Shown: piece by piece, positions 1 through 10,300 of the stretch
How the letters are laid out: each line of letters starts with the position of its first letter
Position numbering within the stretch: the stretch's first letter is position 1
Origin: a virus
Length of the DNA stretch: 64,000 nucleotides
IMG/VR virus record: IMGVR_UViG_3300042894_003945
Coordinates: 62,001 to 126,000 of that record
Reading direction: 5' to 3' (one strand)
Translations under genes and position numbers: made by a program
The notes under the pieces: generated by a model
The model's database searches: none
What the model was told of the DNA's origin: nothing
Seen by the model: the letters and a program-made list of their open reading frames with translations, nothing else

Positions 1-1034
1 TCAAAAAACGCACCGTCTATAAAATTTATATTGAATTTTGGCGCATTTTCTTTAGAAGGTATAGACAATTTTTCAGTAGAATTGTACCCTGATATTAATT
101 GATCTTTTAAACTCATATCATATTTCTTTAATAAATCTTTTACTCTATTGGTCCAAGACAAATCAACTGCTTGTAGTCTGGCTTTCTTGGAATAAGAACT
201 GTACGCTATGGGGTCTAAAACCTTACTAAGAGCTTCTATACCCTCCTCCAAACTCCTGTTAACCTTTATCATTCCAGACAAGTCTGCGTTATCTTCGTAG
301 GTTCCCACTATAGGCAGTCCTGAAGCTAGGGCCTCTAGCAAAGTTAAATTAGGATGCCCCGCTTCTAGTTTTGAAAAATGTAAGAATACACTATGGGAAT
401 TGTATAAATCCCTTAACTCTTCTTCGGACAAATTATAAAGTATAGTTGAATTTTTATACTCTATTGGAAATTTTTTAAAGTATACTTGATTATTTTGCGG
501 TCCTGCTATCGTTATAGGAAGATCAAAATACTTAGCTAATTCTATAGCATACCCAAAGCCTTTCCTGTCCTCAGATTGATCGTGTATAAATCCATTATTA
601 GCAACGCACAGAAGTTTATGCGTTTTCCAATCTCTTTTAGGAGTAAAATACTCCGTATTAACCCCATGAGAGAAATATTCCGGTATGTTTCCAAAATAAT
701 CAACCAAGTATTTTGCGGGGACGAATGCTTTTTTAGCGTTTTTTATCGCAAGCATGTTTTCTTTGAATGCCTGAGAGTCCTTACCATACAGATATGCGTG
801 GTGGTCATGCATAGTAAAGTAATAAGGAATGCCTCTTTCGTGAGCCATTATAGCCAAATTAGCAACGTGTATATGCACTACGTCATAATCACTTACTTCA
901 TCTAGGTATTGTATCTTAGAATCATGTCCTAACTCAAGTAAAGCGTTGTGAGTTTCCCATATTATCTTTTCTACGGCTCCCCAACCATTAGGAGGTATAG
1001 GAATAAGCCCAGGAGTGACATTTATTATTTTCAT
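1..1034 (-). CDS. GT4-family glycosyltransferase (partial, 3' end cut by window edge)
   Basis: The gene reads from an ATG at 1034 to the window edge with no stop, giving about 344 codons. It probably transfers a sugar from a nucleotide donor. The N-terminus has the GT-B opening (MKIINVTPGLIPIPPNGWG), and the C-terminal half carries the GT4 donor-binding signature around KLEAGHPNLTLLEALASG, with the spaced Glu pair. After the GT domain the last visible residues (FNINFIDGAFFE) resemble the start of the beta-rich segment that joins GT and FkbM domains in the protein at 2788-5349, so this too may be a fusion. Its ATG overlaps the stop of the upstream FkbM gene (ATGA). Acceptor unknown; virion glycan synthesis is inferred from context. 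Confidence 0.85.
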   Translation of the reverse strand, partial: MKIINVTPGLIPIPPNGWGAVEKIIWETHNALLELGHDSKIQYLDEVSDYDVVHIHVANLAIMAHERGIPYYFTMHDHHAYLYGKDSQAFKENMLAIKNAKKAFVPAKYLVDYFGNIPEYFSHGVNTEYFTPKRDWKTHKLLCVANNGFIHDQSEDRKGFGYAIELAKYFDLPITIAGPQNNQVYFKKFPIEYKNSTILYNLSEEELRDLYNSHSVFLHFSKLEAGHPNLTLLEALASGLPIVGTYEDNADLSGMIKVNRSLEEGIEALSKVLDPIAYSSYSKKARLQAVDLSWTNRVKDLLKKYDMSLKDQLISGYNSTEKLSIPSKENAPKFNINFIDGAFF

Positions 1035-1960
1035 GGTCTTTTAGCGTATATGAACCCAGAATTACTATTTTCATCAGAGTCTCTATACTCTGCAATGTAT
1101 CCTTCCTTTTCTAATTTATGGAACAGAGGTTTAGGATCTCCATGAAACTCTAGAAAAATTTGATTTATTTTTTTATAATAGTAGCTAGACAACGCATTTA
1201 AAACTTCATACTCTGCACCTTCTATATCTAACTTTAAAAGATTTATGTTATTTTCTAACATGAAAAAAGTAGACAATGAAAAAGACTCTATGAATATGGT
1301 ATGGGTCTCTGTCTGTTTATTATACTTATTTATTGTGCTAGAGACTGAACTCCCCAGTGAAAGATCAAAAAGGACAATATCTGTTCTATCGGATAAGGCT
1401 TTATTTAGACATATAACATTTGGATCATCTATAAAATTTTTTTCTAAACAATCAAAAGCTGACGGGTCTGGTTCTACACTGTATATTCTTTTTGCGCCTT
1501 TAGTTTTTGCAAAAGCGGTAAAAAATCCAACATTAGCTCCTGCATCTAAAATAACTCCTGAGAAATCTATTCCTCTACAAAGATCGGAATAAAAAAAATC
1601 TACATATGACGGACCCACCATATCATTATTAGGTGTTATAAATGGAAGTTTTATAGGGGCCGATGTTTTATTTAAATAAAAACTTGTAGACTGCAATAAT
1701 CTTTTATTGGACCCATATACTTTAAAATTGAACCCAGGATACGCTGGATTATTTAAAATTACCTTCATTAACTTTTCTTCTAAAGGAACTAACCAACCTG
1801 AAAAATCTGAGTTAATTTCTATATCTTCCCATAAAAAATAAACACAACCAACATGAACATCAGAAACTGTTATACTTGCCTTAAAAGTATTTTTTGTTTT
1901 TGATTTAAAAGTAAACTGAGCTGTCTTTTTATCAAAAGATATGTCTAATATACTATCCAT
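1031..1960 (-). CDS. FkbM-family methyltransferase with N-terminal beta-rich domain
   Basis: A 309-residue protein. Residues ~130-300 form a Rossmann SAM-dependent methyltransferase of the FkbM type: motif I is ILDAGANVGFF, followed by IYSVEPDPSAFDCL, and the typical LLKLDIEGAEYEVL. FkbM enzymes usually O-methylate sugars or polyketides. Residues 1-100 are a separate beta-strand-rich domain of unknown role, similar in character to the linker region of the 853-residue protein at 2788-5349. The start overlaps the stop of the upstream gene by 8 nt, so the two are translationally coupled. I infer methyl capping of a glycan made by the neighbouring glycosyltransferases. Confidence 0.85.
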   Translation of the reverse strand: MDSILDISFDKKTAQFTFKSKTKNTFKASITVSDVHVGCVYFLWEDIEINSDFSGWLVPLEEKLMKVILNNPAYPGFNFKVYGSNKRLLQSTSFYLNKTSAPIKLPFITPNNDMVGPSYVDFFYSDLCRGIDFSGVILDAGANVGFFTAFAKTKGAKRIYSVEPDPSAFDCLEKNFIDDPNVICLNKALSDRTDIVLFDLSLGSSVSSTINKYNKQTETHTIFIESFSLSTFFMLENNINLLKLDIEGAEYEVLNALSSYYYKKINQIFLEFHGDPKPLFHKLEKEGYIAEYRDSDENSNSGFIYAKRP

Positions 1961-2786
1961 TTTGCTGAATTTTTAGTAAATAATCTACTGCTTCCTCCAT
2001 ATCATTTTTTTCCTTGAATCCATGATATAACAGAACACTATCTGAATCGTGTATATATTCCCAGTCTGTTCCGAAAGCGTCATAACTATTTCCTCCGTAT
2101 TTACCTTTTGCTTTAGACTCTTCTACTTTTTTTATAGTATCTATTCTGTGTGTGTTTACAAAACCAAATCCTAAATTTTTAGTTGCACCCCTTTTCCACA
2201 AACAAATATTAAAAGGTGTCTCATCTGCGTAAGGAAAGTATATGCGTTGTCTGTCTAACAAGTATTTGTTTTTACAAAAAGCAACATACTCTTCAAAAAA
2301 ATCTCTGCAGTTTTCATTAAAAGTATAAAAACAAGACCAAACATATCTTTGAGATCTTTCAGGAACATTGCAATATTTCATCAATGCAGTTTCATCAAAT
2401 ATAGTTTTTACCCCATCTGTTTCTTCCCACATAAATGGATAATCAAAAGGCCCATAACTAGCAAGAGGATGTGATTCACTATGTTTTATTTTACTAAAAT
2501 CAAAGTTAGAAGAGAATAAAACATCGGTATCAGTAAAAACATAGTCTTCTCCTGGAAATATGTTCATGGTAAACAAAGACAGCTCTGCTTTGTAATAGTG
2601 AAATCTAGGGTACAATCCATTATACGGTATTTGTATTGTCTGTAAATTCTTAAAAGAAAACTTAGTTTTAAAACCTATAGTATAATAAACAATTTTTACA
2701 TCAGGAGTTATTTTATTAGTTAACGATCTTATACAAGATATTGCCTGATATTCACAATTTTTATCGCTATATAGTATTAAAATCAT
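1953..2786 (-). CDS. Putative GT-A-fold glycosyltransferase
   Basis: A 277-residue protein opening MILILYSDKNCEYQAISCIRSL, as in nucleotide-diphospho-sugar transferases. The short acidic motif YVFTDTDVLF (DTD) near residue 85 fits a DxD metal/donor site. Later conserved-looking parts are an Asp-rich YFPYADETPFN segment and YHGFKEKND near the C-terminus. It lacks a membrane segment, so it should act in the cytoplasm. It lies between a three-domain GT/methyltransferase and an FkbM gene, and its start follows the upstream stop as TAATATG. The exact GT family is not certain. Confidence 0.65.
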   Translation of the reverse strand: MILILYSDKNCEYQAISCIRSLTNKITPDVKIVYYTIGFKTKFSFKNLQTIQIPYNGLYPRFHYYKAELSLFTMNIFPGEDYVFTDTDVLFSSNFDFSKIKHSESHPLASYGPFDYPFMWEETDGVKTIFDETALMKYCNVPERSQRYVWSCFYTFNENCRDFFEEYVAFCKNKYLLDRQRIYFPYADETPFNICLWKRGATKNLGFGFVNTHRIDTIKKVEESKAKGKYGGNSYDAFGTDWEYIHDSDSVLLYHGFKEKNDMEEAVDYLLKIQQNG

Positions 2787-2787
2787 A

Positions 2788-5349
2788 TTACAAAGGTTTA
2801 AAAGTATACCACTGTCTCCAATAAGGCTCCTCTGTTGTTTCGTATAGTTTTAGATTTTTTTCTTCTGTAAACTCATTTACAGCTTTTCTAACTCCAAACT
2901 TACCTGCATATTCTTTCTTATCTCCTACTGTTAACCAGATGTCTCCATCATGTGGTATGTAGTCGTCTCCACAAAACAATCCTCCTTTTTTAATCTTAGG
3001 CCACCAAGCGTTCAAATCTTTAACCACGCCTTCATAAGAGTGATCAGCGTCTATGTATATAAAATCAAAGTACTCATCAGGGAACATATCTGAGGATTTA
3101 ACGCTATCCATTCTTATTATATGCGCTCTATCCTGCCAAGGTTTTATATTTTTACAAGTCTCAATTAAACAATCATAATGATATTTATCTTCCTGACCAT
3201 TCATGTCTATATAATCTTCTAAATGCCTCCAGGCATCTATTAAATAAAGAGTACCCTTAGGCCATCTCTCTAATATAAGTTTAGAATAGTCTCCCCTTAA
3301 TACCCCAATTTCTACTCCTCTTCCGTCTGGAAACATTTTATTTACTAGAGAAGCTAAGTCCCTTTTGTTAGGTGCTAGATTGGTGTCTAGTAAACGTTCT
3401 ATTTTCTCATTAGTTATCATATTTTCCAGAGGCGTTTTGCTTGCAAATATAAACCCTCCTATAGAGTGCATATCTCTCACTTCTAAGCTATATCCCGCGC
3501 TTGTTAATTTGTTTTTTAGGTCCTCTACATCTTTATAAGATCTACCCGCAATAAGATGATACTCAACTAATATGCTGTCAATAATGTTAAAATCATCTGC
3601 GTCTAATGATTCAAACAATGGGTACTCTCCAGTTTCTATATCTACTTTTAGTAAATCTACTTTTTCTATTTTGTTTTCTTTAATAAAAGATTTGAAACTA
3701 GTAGATTTTACTTTATAAGAAGATCTAAGAGATCCATACTGTGCAGCTGATGATATAGTGGAATTTTCTTGGTCTACAAAAAACTCCATTTCTCCATCTT
3801 TATCAGACATAGCTTTGTCTACAATACAAATTCTATCATCATTTTTATAAGAGTTATTTAGTATTTCAAGTGCTTTTTCATTGGGTTCTACAGCATATAT
3901 CTTTTTAAATTCGACTGTGTTTTTGATATACTCTATCCACAATCCTATATTTGCTCCAACGTCCACAATAACGTTGTAATCTTTCCACAGTAGGTATTTA
4001 TCATATATCTTATCTACAAAAAACTCTACATAGTTTATATAAGTAGGCTCAGTAAAGTTTTTTATTTCTAAGACAGGTTTTTTTATAAAAACATGCTTTA
4101 TCCTTATTTCTTTATGGAATATAGACTCATTGTTTTTATAAAATTCTACCCTTAACCCTCCAAAGGTTGGATCTTTTTCAAAGTCTATGTAAGACTTTGG
4201 AGTGGGAAGGATCCAGTATTCTATGTTAGGATAAAAATCTTTATACTCAGTTGACCACAAAACAGCATGAGAATCTATATCTTTTATAGAAACATGCACA
4301 TCTTTATGAAAATCTTTTGAACTGAAGTAAACTTTATTATCTGAACTCGTATACCACACTTCGAAAACAGCGTTTTCATTCATATTTAAAGTTTTTAAAA
4401 TAGTATTGCAGTTTTTTTCTTTATCTACGGTATCTAAGTATGATATATTATTGAACTTATCAAAATAGTTTAAATAAACGTCTAAGTTATATATTAAAGA
4501 AGGAGCGTTCCAGCTAATAGCCTCTCTTATGACAAGAGGCATAGTCTCTTTGTCTGTTGCGTGTCCTCTAGAAGTAAACAAAAACAAGTCGGCTATTTGA
4601 TAAAAATTATCAACATCTCTCCTCTCTCCCCACCATTTACAATTTGAAGGGAAATCTTTCATTAAAGGCTCCCAATAATGTTTAAAATTGTCAGCTTGAT
4701 TACCAATAAAATGAAATTGGATTGGGTAATCTTTCAAGAATCTAGCATATTCTATAACTTCAGCTTGATTCTTTCTAGGAGTGAATAAACCTACGGTTAT
4801 TACATGTTTTTTATTAGGATCAAGACCACGTTCTTTTAGTAAGTCTTCTCTAGATTTTGTTTTTTCTTTATATTCTATAGGATACTCAACAAGTTCGCAG
4901 GGTATGTTTAATTTTTTATATTCATTTATCTGATATTGGCTTACCATCATAAACTTATCAGGAAAATGTACTTTATTAGAAACATTGTAGCTAGAATCGT
5001 GCGATGTTTCTACAATTACGTACTCTCTATTACTATTATATAGCTTAGATGCTACTTCATGAGGCATAAACATCTCAGGTATTTCCTGTAGATGTACTAC
5101 GTCAGGCTTAAACTCCTCAATTATTTTAAAAAGATGATGCCTGTCTTCATCAAGAGTGATAAGATTTTTACCTAGTAGTTCAAAAATTCTATTTCTTTGT
5201 ACAACAAGCTTACCTCCAGTTACATTATCCCATTCTATACACCAAATTTCAAAGTCATTTTTAAGAACTTCTATCTGTTTGTACAAATATTGAGGCATCC
5301 CCCCAGTAGATAAATGGGGGGCTATAAATAATAACTTCTTTTTACCCAT
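2788..5349 (-). CDS. Trifunctional GT4 glycosyltransferase - FkbM methyltransferase - class I methyltransferase
   Basis: One polypeptide of 853 residues holds three enzyme domains. Residues 1-~320 are a GT4 glycosyltransferase: N-terminal KKLLFIAPHLSTGGMPQ, central ITVGLFTPRKNQAEVIEYA, and the PLVIREAISWNAPSLIYN donor-site region. Residues ~325-430 are a beta-rich linker domain. Residues ~435-645 are an FkbM methyltransferase (IVDVGANIGLWIEYI, IYAVEPNEKALEIL, LLKVDIETGEYPLF). Residues ~660-853 are a second SAM methyltransferase of the Methyltransf_24 type (GVEIGVLRGDYSKLI, FIYIDADHSYEGVVKDL, GGLFCGDDY). The ATG at 5349 is preferred over an upstream TTG. Such a fusion would let one protein add and doubly methylate a sugar; this is inferred. 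Confidence 0.85.
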   Translation of the reverse strand: MGKKKLLFIAPHLSTGGMPQYLYKQIEVLKNDFEIWCIEWDNVTGGKLVVQRNRIFELLGKNLITLDEDRHHLFKIIEEFKPDVVHLQEIPEMFMPHEVASKLYNSNREYVIVETSHDSSYNVSNKVHFPDKFMMVSQYQINEYKKLNIPCELVEYPIEYKEKTKSREDLLKERGLDPNKKHVITVGLFTPRKNQAEVIEYARFLKDYPIQFHFIGNQADNFKHYWEPLMKDFPSNCKWWGERRDVDNFYQIADLFLFTSRGHATDKETMPLVIREAISWNAPSLIYNLDVYLNYFDKFNNISYLDTVDKEKNCNTILKTLNMNENAVFEVWYTSSDNKVYFSSKDFHKDVHVSIKDIDSHAVLWSTEYKDFYPNIEYWILPTPKSYIDFEKDPTFGGLRVEFYKNNESIFHKEIRIKHVFIKKPVLEIKNFTEPTYINYVEFFVDKIYDKYLLWKDYNVIVDVGANIGLWIEYIKNTVEFKKIYAVEPNEKALEILNNSYKNDDRICIVDKAMSDKDGEMEFFVDQENSTISSAAQYGSLRSSYKVKSTSFKSFIKENKIEKVDLLKVDIETGEYPLFESLDADDFNIIDSILVEYHLIAGRSYKDVEDLKNKLTSAGYSLEVRDMHSIGGFIFASKTPLENMITNEKIERLLDTNLAPNKRDLASLVNKMFPDGRGVEIGVLRGDYSKLILERWPKGTLYLIDAWRHLEDYIDMNGQEDKYHYDCLIETCKNIKPWQDRAHIIRMDSVKSSDMFPDEYFDFIYIDADHSYEGVVKDLNAWWPKIKKGGLFCGDDYIPHDGDIWLTVGDKKEYAGKFGVRKAVNEFTEEKNLKLYETTEEPYWRQWYTFKPL

Positions 5350-5380
5350 CAAAACTTAATTTACAGACAAATATAAGAAA

Positions 5381-5563
5381 CTATTCTGCTTCTACCAAAG
5401 AAGATTTATATTTTCTTCCTGTAGGGTCTGCGGCTTGTAGTTCAGCTGCTTTGTCGTCTGCTTCCTGTTTTGTAGAATAAATATATTCGGGGTCTTCTGG
5501 GTTTAATTTTGATACCCAAATCTGATCTACATTAGGAATAAATTGCATGATTACTTTATACAT
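5381..5563 (-). CDS. Small conserved-looking protein of unknown function
   Basis: A 60-residue protein, MYKVIMQFIPNVDQ..., with a predicted beta-hairpin followed by a helix (STKQEADDKAAELQAADPTG). It has no signal peptide or membrane segment. The pattern 'WVSKLNPEDPEYIYSTKQEA' resembles small proteins seen at the end of tail-fibre operons in other T4-like phages, but I cannot name a family. It sits between the Thr-Pro protein and the glycan block, 31 nt before the latter. Confidence 0.6.
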   Translation of the reverse strand: MYKVIMQFIPNVDQIWVSKLNPEDPEYIYSTKQEADDKAAELQAADPTGRKYKSSLVEAE

Positions 5564-5584
5564 ATGATTTATTTTTTATTAACT

Positions 5585-6394
5585 TTAAGTATTAATATAT
5601 ACGCAATAGTCAAGGGAGGTCTCAAATATTTCATTATACTTACTGTAATCATTTTCTCCAAGAGCCACTAAATATACGTCAGTATTTCCCGTTACAACAA
5701 ATGAAAATCCCCCTCCACTATCAAGAATAGTTCCACAATACCTACCCACATTATCAGCATAACTACATACCGCAGAGGTAATATTTGCAGTAAATAATAT
5801 AGGAACATTATAACTATAGGATAACATTCCTATATATAGCGATCTTCCTCCATTAACATTGCTAATAGTACCTAAATAATTACAGTTTTTACTAGATATA
5901 TTACCTCCTATTAAATTATTAGCTGCTGTATATGGAGGTCCTAACCAATAGTAAGCTCTTGCAGCACTTTCTACTACGGGGCCACCAGGTCCTGCTGCAT
6001 TTACGGTTTGCGTAATATTTCCGGTAAAAGAAGCGAATACATTTACAGTATAAGTAGGACCTGGTGTAGGGGTTGGGGGAGTTGTTGGTGTCGGTGTAAC
6101 TGTTGGTATGTTAGTTGGTGTAGGGGTTGGGGTGTTAGGAGAAGAACAAGTCCCTAGATTTGTTATTATTATATTAGTTTGTTCAGTTACGCTACAAGCG
6201 CATATTTCTACTAAATTTCCTCCACTAACAGGTATAGTTCTAGAAATACCTCTACAGTCTGAGTAGCTAACAGTTCTAGGACTGCCTCCTACATTTTCTA
6301 TTGAGTATGAATCACAAGGGCATGGGGTTGGGGTAGGTGTTGGTGTAGGTGTTGGGCCAACAGGACAGTTAACAGTAAAAGTAAAAACAGACAT
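5585..6394 (-). CDS. Thr-Pro repeat virion protein with Cys-rich module
   Basis: A 269-residue protein. After a short N-terminus (MSVFTFTVNCPVG) comes a Pro-Thr stretch (~residues 14-25), then a Cys-containing module (CPCDSYSIENVGG ... SYSDCRG ... ICACSV), a second Pro-Thr linker (~92-113), and a C-terminal beta-rich domain of ~155 residues. The Cys module resembles the three modules in the 978-residue protein at 49527-52463. Thr-Pro linkers of this type occur in phage tail-tip and fibre proteins, and are good O-glycosylation substrates in general. It lies immediately upstream of the 1-5349 glycan block. Role as a tail-tip or fibre part is inferred. Confidence 0.7.
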   Translation of the reverse strand: MSVFTFTVNCPVGPTPTPTPTPTPCPCDSYSIENVGGSPRTVSYSDCRGISRTIPVSGGNLVEICACSVTEQTNIIITNLGTCSSPNTPTPTPTNIPTVTPTPTTPPTPTPGPTYTVNVFASFTGNITQTVNAAGPGGPVVESAARAYYWLGPPYTAANNLIGGNISSKNCNYLGTISNVNGGRSLYIGMLSYSYNVPILFTANITSAVCSYADNVGRYCGTILDSGGGFSFVVTGNTDVYLVALGENDYSKYNEIFETSLDYCVYINT

Positions 6395-6404
6395 ATTATA
6401 TTTT

Positions 6405-6998
6405 TTATAAAATATTTTCTAATCCATTATATGTAACTATGTGTAACACATCCGAAGTTCCCACTAAAGTATAGCTGTGTGTGTTGGTAGTATTTGATGT
6501 GTATCCAGAAAACAAAAACCCACTTAGCAGCTCCCCAAAAGTATTAAAAGGGTATATATTGTATATTCTATAATACCCATACCCAAAAGGTCCAAAAGGC
6601 TCAGACCCGCTTCTAGTAGGGCATACTACAGTTATAACAACAACATCACCCACATTCCCACTTACGGAGATTCTGTTATAAGATCTTCTATCATCTGATA
6701 AAGATGATAATGCATCTCCAAAACTAGTTCCTGAACAAGATCCATTTTGGGTGTGATTGTAGCTATAAAACTCAGATAAAGAATACTGAGCTGTTCTGTC
6801 TGGTTTAGTAGTTGAGTTTTGGTTTATGCCTGCATATCCGGAGAGCAAGTTAGATTTACTATCAAAATTTCCTTTAGAAAGTCTCGACAAACTATAGTTA
6901 AACGCCTTCCCTGACTGCGTAGTTTCAAATGATATTTGAGTGCTAGCGGCGTAGGCACTAGAGCTTATTGATATTTGACCACTACTAGGCAGTGCCAT
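6405..6998 (-). CDS. Putative minor tail or fibre-associated protein
   Basis: A 197-residue protein. I chose the ATG at 6998 rather than an upstream TTG at 7046, because it removes the overlap with the preceding gene and gives the N-terminus MALPSSGQISISSSAYA, typical of small phage tail proteins of the 'LPSSGQIS' kind. The body is Ser/Gly/Tyr-rich and beta-rich, with a segment ISVSGNVGDVVVITVVC in the middle. No enzyme motif is visible. Position within the fibre operon supports a structural role; no family can be named with confidence. Confidence 0.65.
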   Translation of the reverse strand: MALPSSGQISISSSAYAASTQISFETTQSGKAFNYSLSRLSKGNFDSKSNLLSGYAGINQNSTTKPDRTAQYSLSEFYSYNHTQNGSCSGTSFGDALSSLSDDRRSYNRISVSGNVGDVVVITVVCPTRSGSEPFGPFGYGYYRIYNIYPFNTFGELLSGFLFSGYTSNTTNTHSYTLVGTSDVLHIVTYNGLENIL

Positions 6999-7012
6999 AA
7001 CTTTATAATTTA

Positions 7013-7369
7013 TTAAAGATTTAAATAGGACCCAGAAATTAACCAAGGAGCTTGTTCAACTAAAATAGGAGGATTAATTTGATTGTCTATTTGTTGAGCT
7101 ACGTTAGCTTCATGCTGCGCCATTTGGCTTAGACCCATAGAAGCAGTCATCCAGTTATAAACTATGTCGTAAGTTAATTCATTAAATGGAGTAAATGCTG
7201 AACCTGATTCATAACTTACAGGTTGAACTCCTATAACTGAAGATTGGTAAGATCCAGTAGTTCCATAAAGTTGCCAGTGCACTAAGAAGACTACATTATC
7301 TTCTCCTGATGCTGTTGGATATGCTTCTAAAGGGTTAAAATTCCAGCGGTAATTAATTTCTAGTGGCAT
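7013..7369 (-). CDS. Fibre-associated small protein (DUF7936-like)
   Basis: A 118-residue protein beginning MPLEINYRWNFNPLEAYP. The pattern of a short beta-sandwich, then FTPFNELTYDIVYNWMTASMG, then a C-terminal helix and QINPPILVEQAPW recalls a small family found just after tail-fibre genes in many phages; I recall it as DUF7936 but could not check. Its ATG overlaps the stop of the giant fibre gene by one base (TAATG), so the two are made together. A possible role is fibre assembly or tip, by position only. Confidence 0.65.
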   Translation of the reverse strand: MPLEINYRWNFNPLEAYPTASGEDNVVFLVHWQLYGTTGSYQSSVIGVQPVSYESGSAFTPFNELTYDIVYNWMTASMGLSQMAQHEANVAQQIDNQINPPILVEQAPWLISGSYLNL

Positions 7370-10300
7370 TATTTTTTGTTTTTTATAAGTTCGTGTAATT
7401 CTTTTATAGCCTCTATCAAAACAGGTATTAATCTTTCGTATTTTACAGTTAAGTAATCTTCCCCTGATTTAGAACCTCCGTTATCATCCATATCAAATGG
7501 GGCTCTTTCAATAGCTTCCGGAAACTCTTTTTGTATTTCTTGTGCTATCAATCCTAATTTTTGCTTTGCATCGGTAGCCGCTTTTAATTGCAAAGCTAAT
7601 TCATTTGGTTCATAGTAATAGCCCCCTAGCCTGCTTATTTTTTCTAAAGCACTTTCTATAGGTCTTACATTAGTTTTTAATCTTTTATCAGAGTAATATG
7701 CTATCACATCTCCACCAAAATACCCAGTTCCCAAACTTTGAATATCTCCAGTATTGTATATTTTACCAGTTACATGAAGAGGGTATGAAGGGTTAGTTGT
7801 CTTTATACCTACATTACCGTTATTGTATATAGTTATTGGGTCGTTATTATAACTTGGTATAGGTCTACATTTAAAACCAGTCATGTACAGAACATCTGTA
7901 CCTGTTGTGTAGTTAGCAATGAAACCAACACTTATGTACCTACCTGACGGGCTATGGTCTTTTGATCCTCCGTATGGACCAACTACAAATTTATATTTAT
8001 ACCAAGTTCCTACTGTTAAAGTTGATTGATCAACAGAAAAAGGATAATGCCAATCTGTACCGTCACCAGAAATAACATTTCCACTACTATCGTAATTAGA
8101 AACTACCATATATGTAGTTGCTGCACTCACTGCTGTTTGTCTTTTAAGCCAAAATTCTACTTCATAGTTTTGAGTTTTATCAAGACGTATTTTAGGTCCT
8201 CTAGTCCAAACGTAAGAAGATACCGATATTACTTCCGTGCCTACGGGAGATGTAGTATCTGTAGTATATGTTATGCTAGACTCGCTTCCTTGAGTGAAAA
8301 TACTCCACCCTCTTAAGAAAGTGCCTCCATAATATCTTGAATCAATATCTTGAGCCTCGTCATGCATTCCTATAGCACCTGCTACATCTAATGCATAAGA
8401 TGGACTTAGGGTATTTATACCTGCTCTATTATTGGTTCCATCTAATGCTAAAACTATATCACTATTACTACCTCCGGCAGCAAAAAAATATAGATTATTT
8501 CCGTTAGCTTGAATATAGCTAGTTGTTGAGGTATTTGATAATGCTAAATCTGTATAAGATAAAGAAGATTGTGCTCTAATAACAGAACCGGCTCCAGTTA
8601 TATCTAATTTAAAAGTAGGAGAAGTATTTCCAATACCTACAAGATCTCCAGAAACAGTTACAGTTTCTGAATTATTAGAATATAAATGGAGTTTACTTCC
8701 TACTCCACTTTGATATCCTATGTACATGTCTTTATCAATACCGCTTAAAGAATTTCTAAGCACTCTAAAATTTGCATATTGATCTGCTGTTGCTAAGTCT
8801 ATTCCTTCTTCTCCTGCTGTGCCACCAATTACTAATTTAGCAGTTGTAGGATTAACGTTTCTTATACCAACATTTGCTGCTACAGGATTTAAAGATATGT
8901 TTCTATACGCAGCACTATCTCCTGCCTGTAAAGAAGCATATTGAGATCCACTAATAAATGTCATATATAAATAACCATTATTAGCATTGTTAGCTTGAAT
9001 ACGAATACCGGTGGCAAAAGATTCTCCATCTGTTCTGACATTTAATACAACACCAGTAGTTCCAGCTACATCTAATTTACCAAGTGTAGAAGTTGTACCT
9101 ATGCCTACATTTCCTAAGATGTAGTAAGCATCTGCGCCGTTTCTTGCAAAGTTGTGAGCATTGGTATTTGATATAGTAGCTGTTACGTTGGCAAAGGCGC
9201 TTGCTTCAAATCCTACTGCCCAAGTACCATTTGCCCAAGTTGTTGACAATCCAGAATATCCTATTCCTACTTCATCAATAAATACTTGTGGATAACTCCA
9301 TGTACTTGCTAGTTCTCCTATGTACACAACCATATTAGTTCCGTCATATCCAAAACGAACAGTATAGTTTCTATCTACTCCTGCGTCTCCTTCTATATAT
9401 GCAAAAGTATTAACCCAAGAAGGACTAGGAGCATAATTATATCCTCCAAAATGAACTGTAAATGAAGTATTTGAATTGTAATCATAAACTCTAGCTTTTA
9501 CAGTATGCATTGTATTAGTATATCCAACTGGATATGTAATTTTTATTGCGCCTGTAACTACACTAGTTGCAGTATTATAATATCCACCTCTAGGTTTAAC
9601 TATACGAAATGGAGCTGTAGAATCTACAATGGTATAGTCGGTAGCTACTGTTCCTGCAACATCAAGTTTGTATGTAGGAGTTGTATAACCAATACCAACA
9701 TTACCTGCGTTTGTAGCAAACATAACTGGTGTTGTACCAGAGTTGCTGTCAAGACGAAGAACATATTTATCGTTACCCGTATCAGTGGTACGAATTGCTA
9801 CTCCATATCCATCCGCATTCAAACTATTAAAAAATGCAATAGCGTTACCCCCAGCGTCTTTTTCTACGTGTAATGGATTGCCTGGACTTGTAGTACCTAT
9901 ACCAACATTTGTACCGTTATCAAATATTTGACTAATTCCTAAAGTAGTTGCATTAGTAAATTTAGACACATAATTAGTAGTACCACCACTTATAGTTCCA
10001 GCTCCAGATGTACCTGATGAGCCACTAGTACCAGAACTGCCAGAAGTTCCTGAAGATCCACTGCTTCCTGTTGATCCAGAAGAGCCAGAAGATCCTCTAG
10101 ATCCTGAAGATCCTGAAGATCCTGTACTACCTGAGCTACCGCTAGTACCTGTAGAGCCAGATGAGCCAGTAGATCCGCTTGTTCCTGTAGAACCTGATGA
10201 GCCTGATGAACCTGTACTTCCTGAACTACCTGAGGTACCCGTACTACCACTGCTACCAGACGTTCCAGTAGACCCTGAGCTGCCACTAGTGCCAGTAGAG

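Noticed and set aside
5476-5485. Copy of the promoter-like motif inside the 60-residue gene
   Set aside because: It lies inside a coding region, matches only in part and is explained by AT-rich codons.
6999-7046. Upstream TTG start of the gene at 6405
   Set aside because: It would overlap the neighbouring gene and gives a hydrophobic N-terminus unlike the expected tail-protein start at 6998.
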